From Orientallactaga sibirica (taxonomy: Eukaryota; Chordata; Mammalia; Rodentia; Dipodidae): 64,000 nt of DNA. The notes beneath the pieces were generated by a model. The model had not been told where the DNA came from, searched no databases, and worked only from the letters and a program-made list of their open reading frames with translations. Positions within the stretch are counted from its first letter, which is position 1. Each line of letters opens with the position of its first letter. Shown here piece by piece: positions 43,801 to 52,518 of the stretch. The DNA lies in NCBI GenBank assembly GCA_036365145.1, contig JAEOAD010001279.1:1-64000 (forward strand), written 5' to 3'. Made by a program: the position numbers and the translations under genes.

Positions 43801-46800
43801 GGCATCCCATGTTATTAAGGCAACAAAACTGCTATGTTAGTCATGGGCGTGCCCTGGTCAATTAAAACAGACAATGGCCCTGCATACACATCTGCCCAAT
43901 TCACATCCTTCATGGAATCTTGGGAATAAAACACTCCCTTCCCTACAACCCACAAGGACAGGCCATCGTGGAAAGAACAAACCGGACCCTAAAGGAACTA
44001 ATTATAAAACAAAAGTCCACTATGTCGCCCAAGGACTTGGCCCTAGTGGAAGCTCTTTTCACCCTCAATTTTCTTACCTTTGATGAGGCAGGACTCTCCC
44101 CAGCCTACAAACATTGGAGACCCCAACCAACCACAACACCCTTACCCTTAGTCCGCTGGAAAGATCCTCTTACTAATATTTGGAGGGGCCCCACCCTCTT
44201 TAACGCAGGGCCGAGGGTATGCTTGTGTCTTCCAGAAACTTCACAGATCCCAGTTTGGGTTCCTGCCAGAAACGTCCGTCCAGGACTCAGCGACCACCCT
44301 TACTGCCCCAGACCCCTCAGTCACGGGACTTTAAACTTATTTCCCCACCGCCACTGACCAGCGACCAGCCTTGCTGAAGAAGATGATGCCAGATCCCTCA
44401 GACTACATACAGGACTTTAAACTTATTTCCCTCCACCAGCCACTGACTCAAATGACCAGCCTTGCTGAAGAAGATGATGCCAGACCCCTCAGACTACATA
44501 TGGGACTTTAAACTTATCCCCCCACCTAGCTATAAATTCCTTTCCAACTCCTTTCATTACATTGAGCTGCTACCATTAAGGACACTCAATGCTACTGACC
44601 TAGGGTGAACTCACCCAGCAACCTGTCCTACCCCAGTCTTCTTCAGGCTCTCTAGTTGATTCTTGCTTGCTGGGACTGTTCACATGCCACAGAGCCCGCC
44701 AACTTGGCCCTTCCATGCCTCCTAGGCAACAGCCTCATATGTATGGTACAATACAGGCCTGGTCCTAGCCAGACCTCATGCTAAAAGCCATACCAGGCCA
44801 TACCCTCGGTTTTTCTCACCAGGATGGCAGCCAGCCCAGGACGGGTAAGATTCCATGAGATGGGGCAACCTAAGACAGGCACTGTCACATGTGATGATCC
44901 CTTGGGGCCTGGGTTCAACAATGGCTTTCCAAAAGCCATACCAGGCTATCCCCTTGGGTTTCCTCACCTAGGTGGCATTTGGCCCATGACGGGTAAGTCT
45001 CCATGAGATGGATCAACCTAAGACAGGCACTGTCACGTATGATGATCCCTTGGGGCCTGGGTTCAACAATGGCTTGGCAATAAACCATACCTCTCAGGGT
45101 TGCCAATAATAAAAACAAAAGGAGGATATGTATGGCACAATACAGGCCTGGTCCTAGCCAGACCGCATGGCAAAAGACAACTTTCCATGGCGTTTTGTGA
45201 GGCTTGATGTGACAAAAGTTACAGCCCCATGCTCGCGAGAGGCCTACTACAGATGTCCTGTCCAGAGACAAGCTGTCATTGGTCACCAAAAGGGGACCGC
45301 CCCATGCAAAGATTAACAGCCCCTTAAAACCCATGTACACTTCCTGAATAAACGAAGTTTGTGGGTTCTCGCTCCCACTTTCACCCAACTCCCGGAGTCT
45401 GTGTCGTGACTGCTGCTCACCCCATTCGGCAGAGACCCGACGTCCCTCCTGAGCTGGCCTTGGGGGGGAACAAAAGGGGACAGTGGAGGCTGTTTGCAAA
45501 GATGAAGAGACAGGTCAGGTAGTAGATTCCACATCTCCCATCAGAAAAAGGAGGGGAGAAGAGACAGCATGACCAGACATATTGGTTGTGGGCAGAGACC
45601 CCAGCCTGACAGGGACCCTGGACCCCAATGGTGCCTGGAAGGGGCTTGCTGGTTGGTGATTTCAGGGATCTCCCTCCTGACTGACCCTGAAGTGTCCTGA
45701 GAGCAGGGGGATCCTCCAGAGTCACTCGGGCCAGGATCAGGAAACCTTGGGGTCTCCTGACCCCAGAGAGAGGCAGCAGAGCATGTCAGCTGAGCCCAGT
45801 GTCCACCTCCTGGGGAGACAGGCGCCCCCGACCCAGGACAGACCGAGAAGCATCCCCATGGCCTCCCTCACCTGTGCGCAGCAGTGTCTCCTTCCCGTTC
45901 TGCAGGTATCTTCCGAGGGACTCCACGCAAGTGCCCTCCAGGTAGGCCCTCCTGCGCTCTGCCTCATCAGCCTGCTCCCACTTGCGCCGGGTGATCTGAG
46001 CCGCCATGTCGGCCGCGGTCCAGGAGCGCAGGTCGTCGTTCAGGGAGATGTAATCGCGGCCGTCATAGGCCTGTTGCTCGTACCCGCGGAGGAGGCGTCC
46101 ATCAGGACCCACGGAGCAGCCAGACATCCGCTGGATGGTGTGAGAGCCTGGCCGCGCCCCAGGCCGTCAGCCCCGCCCCGCCCCGCCCCGCCCTCCGCCC
46201 CGGGGCTCCGCGTGAAGTGAAAATGAAACCCAGCCTCGTCCCCGCTCAGCACCCCGCGGTCCCGCATCTCCCCGCGGACGCTCGGGCGCGGACGTCCCGT
46301 GGGGTCCTGCGGGGTGACGTCCTCGCGCCCGGGCCGCTCACCGCCTTCGCTCTGGTTGTAGTATCCCAGCGCCGTCCGCAGGCTCACACGGAAAATCTCT
46401 GCGCTGTTCTGTAAGATCCTCGTCCCCCTGTCCCAGTAGTCGGGACCCTCCTGCCGCATCCACGGCGCCCAAGGCTCCATCCTCGGCGTCGCCGCGTCGC
46501 TGTCGAAGCGCACGAACGGCGTGTCGTCCACGTAGCCGACGACGATGAACCGGGGCTCCCCGCGGCCGGGCCGGGACACGGCGGTGTGGAAGTAGAGCAG
46601 CGAGTGGGAGCCTGGGGAGGACGCGCGCTGAGACCCCGCGGACCCGGGCCAGGGCGGGGCCGTCCGGCGTGCAACCCCGGGAGGGCCAGGGCGGGGCCGT
46701 CCGGCGGGCACCCCCGGGAGGGTCTGGGCGAGGGCCGACGTGCGGCGTCCCCGGGCCCCCAGGCCGTGTCCGCCCCTCCGTCCACCACGCACTCACCGGC

Positions 46801-46860
46801 CCAGGTCTCGCTCAGGCCCAGGGCGGCCGCGAGTAGCAGGAGCAGCGTGCGGGGCGACAT
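37837..46860 (-). CDS. MHC class I heavy chain gene, complete coding exons
   Basis: Seven exons (minus): 46860-46797, 46611-46342, 46147-45872, 39014-38739, 38633-38508, 38048-38016 and 37880-37837. Lengths 64, 270, 276, 276, 126, 33 and 44 nt match the class I plan, all junctions are GT-AG and the sum is 362 codons plus stop. The product would present peptides to CD8 T cells with beta-2-microglobulin. The groove keeps Y7, Y59, Y84, T143, K146, W147, Y159 and Y171, which anchor peptide ends in classical molecules; residue 167 is Ser. Cys101/164 and 203/259 and the Asn86 glycan site (NQS) are present. Intron 3 is swollen to 6857 bp by a provirus. The gene looks functional; whether it is classical or not needs expression data. 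Confidence 0.93.
38016..38048 (-). CDS. MHC class I exon 6 (cytoplasmic)
   Basis: A 33-nt exon encoding [11 protein letters not shown] with phase-1 borders, including the conserved tail Tyr. A B1 SINE sits in the preceding intron. Confidence 0.9.
38222..38370 (-). repeat. B1-type SINE in class I intron 5
   Basis: Complement copy, preceded by a short tatata run. Confidence 0.92.
38508..38633 (-). CDS. MHC class I exon 5 (transmembrane)
   Basis: Encodes [13 protein letters not shown], a membrane span made almost only of V, A, F, L, G and M, then RRRRRKS as stop-transfer. At DNA level the span is three tandem 24-bp units (gtggtcgctgtctttatggg and relatives). The five Arg come from a short AGG run. 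Confidence 0.92.
38739..39014 (-). CDS. MHC class I exon 4 (alpha-3, Ig-like)
   Basis: Starts [21 protein letters not shown]203 and C259 and the W217 core are present. The CD8-contact loop region reads [18 protein letters not shown]. The acceptor lies only 143 bp from the proviral 5' LTR edge (39158). Confidence 0.95.
39152..39157 (+). repeat. 6-bp target-site duplication (left) of intronic provirus
   Basis: AAAGGG, repeated exactly at 45473-45478. Confidence 0.9.
39158..39453 (+). repeat. Proviral 5' LTR (shortened)
   Basis: Runs from tgtatggcacaatacagg to gggaccccaaca, 296 bp. Against the 3' LTR it lacks about 50 bp after gtaaaaatcc and has several 1-3 base gaps, but few substitutions. 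A cctgaataa signal lies near 39330. Confidence 0.9.
39456..39473 (+). other. Retroviral primer binding site, tRNA-Lys3-like
   Basis: TGGCGCCTGAACAGGGAC, two bases after the LTR. It differs at one base from the standard Lys3-complementary site. Confidence 0.85.
39838..41400 (+). pseudogene. Proviral gag remnant
   Basis: The likely start at 39840 is GTG rather than ATG, followed by GPKQS, a myristoylation-like context. The matrix region breaks quickly. A capsid piece is open at 40572-40985 ([25 protein letters not shown], then [11 protein letters not shown]), as in betaretroviral capsids. The nucleocapsid has two CCHC knuckles: [14 protein letters not shown] at 41224-41265 and [14 protein letters not shown] at 41304-41345. 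They lie in different frames, which shows a break between them. Confidence 0.85.
41440..41920 (+). pseudogene. Proviral protease-region remnant
   Basis: The frame contains GIVDTE where aspartic proteases have the D-T/S-G active site; a frame change follows directly. Downstream, [11 protein letters not shown] resembles the C-terminal part of retroviral proteases. Not functional. Confidence 0.65.
41930..42970 (+). pseudogene. Proviral reverse transcriptase remnant
   Basis: Shows [14 protein letters not shown] (first catalytic Asp block) at about 42130-42175 and HYMDDLLIA with the catalytic YMDD at 42333-42344. Separate open pieces (42021-42284 and 42294-42968) are out of register, and the fingers region has a stop near 41990. 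Confidence 0.88.
43090..43330 (+). pseudogene. Proviral RNase H remnant
   Basis: [10 protein letters not shown] (first catalytic Asp) near 43126 and FSDSSYAV near 43285 are visible with a frame change between. Confidence 0.75.
43312..44357 (+). pseudogene. Proviral integrase remnant
   Basis: The N-terminal zinc region (LHQRFHLSP, 43535-43561), the catalytic DTYSK (about 43752), [11 protein letters not shown] (about 43870) and the ERTNRT Glu (about 43972) give a D,D-35-E order. The C-terminal [11 protein letters not shown] is typical of class II integrases. Frames change near 43614, 43830 and 43900. Confidence 0.88.
44326..44520 (+). repeat. Tandem duplication after integrase
   Basis: The sequence ggactttaaactta recurs at 44326, 44412 and 44503, and cttgctgaagaagatgatgc twice between them, a period of about 90 bp. 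Confidence 0.85.
44521..44739 (+). other. Proviral 3' internal region without recognised env
   Basis: No transmembrane or surface-glycoprotein motif was recognised on the plus strand. The env gene is either deleted or too decayed. Confidence 0.5.
44740..45128 (+). repeat. Extra LTR-start module upstream of 3' LTR
   Basis: Begins tgtatggtacaatacaggcc, like the LTR, diverges after about 40 bp, and contains two copies of a block of about 150 bp (aaagccataccaggc to ggttcaacaatggct, from about 44782 and 44935). It ends in a polypurine-like aaaaacaaaaggaggata just before the LTR. The same module, with one block, is in the LTR element at 24694. Confidence 0.85.
45129..45472 (+). repeat. Proviral 3' LTR
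   Basis: Runs tgtatggcacaatacagg to gggggggaaca, 344 bp, followed at once by the AAAGGG duplication. It has gaataaacgaag near 45345 as polyadenylation signal. Confidence 0.9.
45473..45478 (+). repeat. 6-bp target-site duplication (right) of intronic provirus
   Basis: AAAGGG, identical to 39152-39157. Removing the provirus and one copy leaves an intron 3 of 536 bp, a normal class I size. Confidence 0.9.
45872..46147 (-). CDS. MHC class I exon 3 (alpha-2)
   Basis: Starts [20 protein letters not shown] and includes the [20 protein letters not shown] helix. Cys101 and Cys164 for the domain disulphide are present. The donor gtgagg leads into the provirus-bearing intron 3. Confidence 0.95.
46342..46611 (-). 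CDS. MHC class I exon 2 (alpha-1)
   Basis: Starts [20 protein letters not shown] and ends [10 protein letters not shown]. The alpha-1 sheet and helix are complete, with Y7, Y59 (DYWDRGT) and Y84. The exon is within a CpG island covering exons 1-3. Confidence 0.95.
46797..46860 (-). CDS. MHC class I exon 1 (leader)
   Basis: Encodes [20 protein letters not shown], then AG, a normal leader. ATG at 46860; the donor is gtgagt directly after 46797. Upstream lie a TATA-like box and class I promoter motifs, which fix this start. Confidence 0.93.
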
Positions 46861-46874
46861 CGCTCCCTATGGGG

Positions 46875-47365
46875 ACTCCGGCCTGTCTGAGTCCCCGCGC
46901 GGTCCCCGCTGTCCTTTATAACCCGGGAGGGGCTGCGCGCTGATTGGCCGCTCCTGGAAGCTTCTGACCAATGAGAGCGAGAGTGTGGTACGTGTCATCA
47001 GTGTCCTGGCAAAAGGAGCCCAGCGGGGTTGGTGGATGAAGAAGTGAAAGTCCAAGAGATGGGGAATCCCCGAGGCTGGGCTTCCCCACCGCGGGACCCC
47101 CCGGCCTGACCCGGGACTGTGTCCCCCGCCCCGCCCGTGTCCTCCAGACCCGTGGACTCGTCACGAGTCGAGGGCGGAGGTCTTAGCCACACAAGTTTTC
47201 TTGTTTTTCTCCTTTTCCGAAATAGCCTTGTGGGAATTGTGTCTGTGCAGATGTCTCAGTGGTTAGAGGCACTTGCTTGCAAAATAGACTTACCTATATT
47301 ACTTTTCTAGAACTTTCACAAAATGGTTATTTCAACATAGCCTAAACTTGTTATGTTCAAGATAG
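46875..47365 (-). promoter_or_regulatory. MHC class I promoter (minus strand), arm A of inverted repeat
   Basis: Reading toward the gene: enhancer-A kB motif ggggattcccc (47061-47071), ISRE-like ctttcacttctt (about 47038-47050), site-alpha-like TGATGACA (46993-47000), CCAAT on the coding strand (46943-46947) and TATA-like ttataaag (46913-46920). This order is standard for NF-kB, interferon and NLRC5/RFX control of class I genes. The arm repeats in reverse at 48299-48758. Confidence 0.88.
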
Positions 47366-47522
47366 GGCCGGGCATAGTGGCGTAGGCCTTTAATCCCAGC
47401 ACTCAGGAGGCAGAGGTAGGAGGATTGCTGTGAGTTTGAGGCCACCCTGAGACTGCATAGTGAATTCCACGTCAGCCTGGGCTAGAGCGACACCCTACCT
47501 CGAAAAACAAAACAAAAAAAAA
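47366..47522 (+). repeat. B1-type SINE
   Basis: Near-consensus copy in the spacer between the two promoter arms. Confidence 0.9.
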
Positions 47523-47534
47523 TTAATACTAATA

Positions 47535-47698
47535 GCCGGTCGTGGTGGCACGCCTTTAATCCCAGCACACTCGGGAGGCAGACGTAGGAGGGTCGCTGTG
47601 AGTTCAAGGCCCCCCTGAGACTACATAGTGAATTCCAGGTCAGCCTGAGCTAGAGTGAGACCCTACCTGGAAAAACTAAACAAAAATAAATAAAATAA
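47535..47698 (+). repeat. B1-type SINE
   Basis: Second spacer B1, starting gccggtcgtggtggcacgcc. Confidence 0.9.
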
Positions 47699-47699
47699 T

Positions 47700-48155
47700 A
47701 ATATTCAAGATTGGACTGCCCATGTATTATTCTCAATGGTTGCAAACAGCCTGTGTCTCAACTTGCCTGGATTTGACCTATTCTTTGACTTTTCCGCACA
47801 GTGACGTGGGTTCAGAGACCCTGATGGAAACTCTCTTCAGTGCAGGGAAACACGGGTCTGAAGGTCAAACTCCAGCTCTGCTGTGCTTGGGACCATAAAC
47901 AGCCTTCAGTGCTGAGACTCTGGAGATCCTTCTGGACAAATGACCAACCCATGGAGAATAGGAGAGGACAGAGGGACGCTCAGAGAAAGTGACTGTCAAC
48001 CCTCATCCAAGCTGGCTTCCCACTGGGGAGTGGACACTTCTGAGCCACCTCTCTCGAGGATTCTGTTCTGAAGTTACTTTCACTTCTGGCTGCATATTGT
48101 CTCTGTGTTTTCAATTTTAAATGTTTTATTCCCAGCACTCAGGAGGCAGAGATAG
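47700..48155. other. Single-copy core of the inverted repeat
   Basis: About 450 bp without repeat match between the arms; no open frame of note. It is the centre of symmetry of the promoter duplication. Confidence 0.5.
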
Positions 48156-48158
48156 GAA

Positions 48159-48293
48159 GATATTTTGTTTTTGTTTTTCGAGGTAGGGTGTCGCTCTAGC
48201 CAAGGCAGACCTGGAATTCACTATGTAGTTTCAGGGTGTTCTCAAACTCACAGCAATCCTCCTACCTCTGCGTCTCTCCACTACGCCCGGCCC
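48159..48293 (-). repeat. B1-type SINE
   Basis: Complement copy ending gcccggccctatcttgaata, where arm B begins. Confidence 0.88.
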
Positions 48294-48298
48294 TATCT

Positions 48299-48758
48299 TG
48301 AATATCATAACAAGATTAGGTAATGTTAAAATTACCGTTTTGTTATTGTTCTAGTAAACTAATATAGGTAAATCTATTTTGCAAGCCAGTGCCTCTAACC
48401 ACTGAGACATCCGCACAGACAAAATTCCCACAAGGTTATAAGAAAACTTGTGTTGCTAAGACCTCCCCCTCAACACGTGACGAGTCCGCGGGTCCGGAGG
48501 ACGGGGGGGGGGGCACAGTCCCGGGTCAGCCCGGTGAGGGTCTGCAGTGGGGAAGCCCAGCCTCGGGGATTCCCCATCTCCTGGACTTTCACTTCTTCAA
48601 TCGCCATCCCGGCTGGGCTCCTTCTGCCCGGATACTGATGACGAGGCCCTGCCGCTCGCTCCCATTGCCTGACGTGTACCTCAAGCGGCCAATCCGCGCG
48701 CGGGCCCTTCCCGGTTTATAAAGGGGGCGACTGATGCGCGGGGACTCAGATGGTCCCC
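48299..48758 (+). promoter_or_regulatory. Second MHC class I promoter (plus strand), arm B
   Basis: The reverse complement of 46875-47365 recurs here with moderate divergence. It keeps kB ggggattcccc (48565-48575), ISRE-like actttcacttctt (48584-48596), site-alpha TGATGACG (48636-48643), CCAAT (48689-48693) and tttataaagg (48715-48724). No leader, alpha-1 or alpha-2 exon follows; GFRA1-like sequence begins within about 40 bp of the TATA box. It could fire in the plus direction. Confidence 0.85.
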
Positions 48759-48759
48759 A

Positions 48760-48848
48760 GTCCAAGATGCCAGCAATGTAGCAGACTGCCAGCGGCTGTT
48801 TTAAGAAGGACCACGCAGACTGCCTCAGGGCCTACTCAGGGCTGATTG
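48760..48848 (+). pseudogene. GFRA1: GFRA1-like exon, 5'-truncated at promoter junction
   Basis: The last 22 codons read TASGCFKKDHADCLRAYSGL then IG, matching the end of the GFRA1 cysteine-rich domain exon (C.KE.YADCL.AYSGLIG). A stop codon just upstream in the same frame (about 48779) and class I 5'UTR-like sequence mark the breakpoint near 48757-48785. The donor is intact (attg|gtaagatg). The nearest ATG (48766) meets a stop after four codons. Confidence 0.75.
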
Positions 48849-48905
48849 GTAAGATGAGAGAAGATGGGTGGGCGGACAATCTCACTTAAAAAATCTGATG
48901 AGCAG

Positions 48906-49062
48906 GGTGTGGTGGCGCACGCCTTTAATCCCAGCATTTGGGAGGCAGAGGTAGGAGGATCGCTGTGAGTTCAAGGCCACCCTGAGACTACATAGTTAAT
49001 TCCAGGTCAGCCTAGACCAGAGTGATACCCTACCTCGAAAAAAAAAAAAAAAAAAAAAAAAT
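48906..49062 (+). repeat. B1-type SINE
   Basis: Near-consensus copy with a 23-base A tail, in the first GFRA1-like intron. Confidence 0.92.
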
Positions 49063-51195
49063 CTGTTGATGTCTGCACAAGTGGAAAATTTCTGGTAGTC
49101 TCTATGCTGGGGCTATCAAGATAGGCCCTCTAGGATTCACCAGTAGGAAAAAAGGAACGAGAATAGTAACAAGAATAATGGATGTAAGGAAAGCAGGGCC
49201 TATTAAAAAGCATGTCAGTTGAGGAACTTCTCACACAACAATGGTGGGGGAAAGTGTTAACATTGAAGAAGACAGCACGTAAAACAAAGTTAACTGAATT
49301 AGAGAGCTTTGAGGAGAAGGAACTTGGGAATCATTCTGTTTGGGTGAATAAAAGATGTTATTCCCCAGAATTGGCCCTTTTGAAATAAACACCCAATATT
49401 AGGTGCTCTTGCAATTATTGTTCTTGTTAATCTGACTCCTGTTGTGCAGGGGATGATTAAGGATTCTTTTCCCTCTAAAGATACTGTTTGCAGAACAGGA
49501 ACAGCATTTTTAGCCTTTTGAACCTGTGAACAGTTAAACATGGCTCCCCTGTGTGGGAAGAGCCTGAAAGAGGAAAGGATGTCTGAGGCAAAGGTGGCCA
49601 GCAGGAGGAGAGACAGGTTTCCTCAGGTAAAGTAGAAGCCTCTCTGTCAGGGCCTGGCTGCATTTAGCATTTGAAAAGATCACCCAGTGAAGGCTGGGAA
49701 GGTGTGACAAATCAGTTACCATATCTTGATGGCCCAGTGTCGCCCATTCCTGGGTGTCCCTGTACCTTTCTTAAGTCAGAACTTGAGATTTGCGTTCACA
49801 TTTTCCTCTTAGCAAAATGAGGCATGTTTGCTGTTAAAGATAAAAGGAAAACAAAGCCAGTGAAGCTCCCAGAAGGCACTGTTAAGTGTCTGCAGCCCAC
49901 TCCCAGGTGTAGCAGCTGTCAGTACTTCAGTCTGTATCCTTCCAGGAGTCCATGCTTGTTAGCTCCCCTATGGGTGGCCAAAGCCAGGTCCTGCCAGGAC
50001 CTCGTTGAGCTCTCCTAGGCTTCACAAATCCAATGATGAAATGGAGGGAACAAAGGGCAGAGGCAGAACTTTCTACAGACCAAAATTTCTTTATCTCTGG
50101 GGTCTGGATCTGTCCCTCCATACTAGCTAATAAGTCCATGGATCCTACCTTCTGCACAAAGCTTGTCTCTACCTCTTCCATATGTCAGGGACCCATTGTG
50201 GTATCAGGTATCAGATATCTTTTCCTTTCCCAATGTGTTAGACCTCCCTGTACACTACAGGTTAAAATTCTCATACTAAGATGTACTGGGTTATTCATGT
50301 TCAAGTCAGTAAGGAATGTGGAGAAACTACAATATGCCCTTGATTCAAAGAAGCTTACCAATTACTGTTTGTGAGCCAACTCATCTTATGGACTACTGGC
50401 CACCTATTTCTTCTTTTCTCTACAAAGTAGCGAAATACACAAGGTCTTGACGTCCTTGGGCAACCTTGGTGTGAACCACTCAGAGGAAGACATCAGGGTT
50501 GTATTGTGCCCAAATGCATTGAGTATTTGAGCCAGTGGAGAACTGACCAGCAAAGCCATGAATGTCACAAGCTATAAGCAGACAGGTCGATCTAGCTGAA
50601 CCTCTTTGAAAAGTGTGAATAGTCCACATATAATAGTTAGGAACCCTTAGGGAAGAATTGTTTCCAATTCTTTTACAACTTAAACCATTGAGACTCTGGG
50701 CCTCATTATATACATTTGCATATATTCAGGATGTGGGGAACCCATTGGACTTTACAAGCTTCCTAGTGTTACGCTCAGAACAATTTGCTCCTGTTAGCAG
50801 TGGATTAACAGCCCCCAAGTAATTTTTATGATATGTCACCCAGTATTATCTATTTATGAAGAGTAAGGACTTTTTTTTTCAAGAAAAAGCAAGGGATTTT
50901 GCAGCTCAGGCATTCTGAGTTAATTATACTTCTTTCCTACTCCATGAGATCCAAACCATTTGTGCAAGAAGAAAATACCCTAAATGCAACCCAAAGAGTT
51001 TAGTTATAGTTTTAAAAGTAAAGGTGTAAGTTATTTTATATGCTGTAGATAAATTGCAAAGCAAATGGCACTGCTTAACGTAATGCCCCATTCAGCAATT
51101 AGTGTTTGTGCATCCACCACAGAGGAACGCTTTCTTTTTAAGCTACAGAGAAGTCCATAACATCACAGGAAGATGACATGTTCTCATTCTTTCAG
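49063..51195 (+). other. GFRA1: GFRA1-like intron
   Basis: No SINE beyond the B1 at its start. Open frames up to 113 codons (50033-50374) show no domain. Part of 49190-50400 has ERV-like composition but no motif I can name. Confidence 0.4.
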
Positions 51196-51330
51196 GCACA
51201 GTTATGACCCCCAACTATATAGACTCCAGCAGCCTCAGCGTGGCCCCAGGGTGTGACTGTAACAACAGTGGGGATGATCTACAAGAGTGCTATGAACTTC
51301 TGAATTTCTTCAAGAACAATATGTGTCTTA
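51196..51330 (+). CDS. GFRA1: GFRA1-like exon (third cysteine-rich domain)
   Basis: Acceptor ctttcag, donor gtaagt, 135 nt, open. It reads TVMTPNYIDSSSLSVAPGCD and continues CNNSGDDLQECYELLNFF. The TPNYIDSSSLSVAP block and the cysteine spacing are those of GFRA1. The Trp before the first domain Cys is Gly here, and several charged positions differ. The first usable in-frame ATG of a chimeric mRNA would be at 51204. Confidence 0.85.
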
Positions 51331-52082
51331 GTAAGTTTTTGAAAGATGGGAAGCATGCAAACACAAGCATACTTTCCTCTCTAGGCTCAATGTGAATGCT
51401 TCTGTTATAACTGCTCTCTCCCCTCTCTCACTGTCCTTTTCTCTCTCCCTCTCTCCCGCCCTTCTTTTTGTTGATTGCTGGTGGTAGCTCTAGCTCCTTT
51501 TGGCACATTGACTGATAGAGCAGGGAACCACACAAGTGATGAACTGGATGCTGTCCAGATTGTGATCCCAATGCCTCAAGAGAATAAGTGGTTCAAATAA
51601 CAGACTGCATTATGGGAAAGAACCCTTCTTCCTGCCCATCAGAGTTAATCTTCACAGCCAGCACGAGTCTGCTCCCAAGGTTCCAAACCCCTGAGAGGAA
51701 TGCACAGTGTGAGAATCTGACAAATTAGATGGAGACAGGTCTCTAAGGACTCTGGTAAAAATCAGAATGCTAACCCCAACAGCTAGCTTCTTGGGTTTCC
51801 AGGGTTGGCCTAGAGTAGAAACAACACATCTTGGAAGGCGAGCTAGTCATGCAGCAGAGAGATGCAGGACACCTTGGGAGATCACTCGTCACTGTGAGCA
51901 AGGATAGAGCTGCTTATCCATGGCACTGTGGGCATGCTCTGGTTGACTGTCCAGCTGACACTAAAACTTTCTTCAGTCCTGTGACAACCACCACTTACGA
52001 AGGGCCTTCTGTGTGTTCTAACTCACTATTTTATATCTCATTTTCTGTTCTCAAACAAGAATATTAGGACCAAATATATAAA

Positions 52083-52240
52083 AGCCAGGCATGGTGGCAC
52101 AAGCCTTTAATCCCAGCACTTGGGAGGCAGAAGTAGGAGGATGTCCATAAGTTCAAGGCCACTTTGAGACTACCGAGTGAAGTCCAGGTCAGCCTGGCTT
52201 AGAGCAAGACCCTACCTCAAAAGAGAGAGAGAGAGAGAAT
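52083..52240 (+). repeat. B1-type SINE
   Basis: Starts gccaggcatggtggcacaag; the tail turns into a ga run. Confidence 0.9.
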
Positions 52241-52282
52241 GACATATAGATCTCTTATCTGAGTAAAAGTAGTATTACTTTT

Positions 52283-52350
52283 AAATTTTTTTATTTATGA
52301 GAGAGAATGGGGCATGCTAAGGCCTTTAGCTGTTGCAAATGAACTCCAAA
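52283..52350 (-). repeat. DIP-type SINE fragment
   Basis: Short complement remnant: gagagagaatggggcatgct and gttgcaaatgaactccaaat. Confidence 0.65.
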
Positions 52351-52409
52351 TGCTGACACAGAGTGTGAGATGGGAGGAGGAGACAGAAGTTCTTAAAATG
52401 CTCACTGAG

Positions 52410-52518
52410 GCCAGGCGTGGTGGTGCACGCCTTTAATCCCAGCATTCGGGAGGCAGAGGTAGGAGGATTGCCGTGAGTTCAAGGCTACCCTGAGACTACA
52501 TAGTGAATTTCAGGTCAG
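52410..52518 (+). repeat. B1-type SINE, truncated
   Basis: Near-consensus left part that stops at ccctgagactacatagtg...caggtcag. Confidence 0.88.

Larger units (their letters stand above)
39158..45472 (+). mobile_element. Class II (betaretrovirus-like) provirus in class I intron 3
   Basis: Order: 5' LTR, primer binding site, gag, protease, RT, RNase H and integrase remnants, a region without recognisable env, and 3' LTR. It lies antisense to the MHC gene. The 6-bp duplication, the Lys3-like primer site and the two-zinc-knuckle nucleocapsid fit class II ERVs. All genes carry stops and frame changes and no env was recognised, so it is defective. Retroviral LTRs can carry promoters and polyadenylation signals; on this orientation they would act antisense to the host gene. 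Confidence 0.92.

Noticed and set aside
49299..50374. Possible retroviral env or dUTPase remnants in a GFRA1-like intron
   Set aside because: Frames on both strands have no conserved motif; composition alone is not enough.
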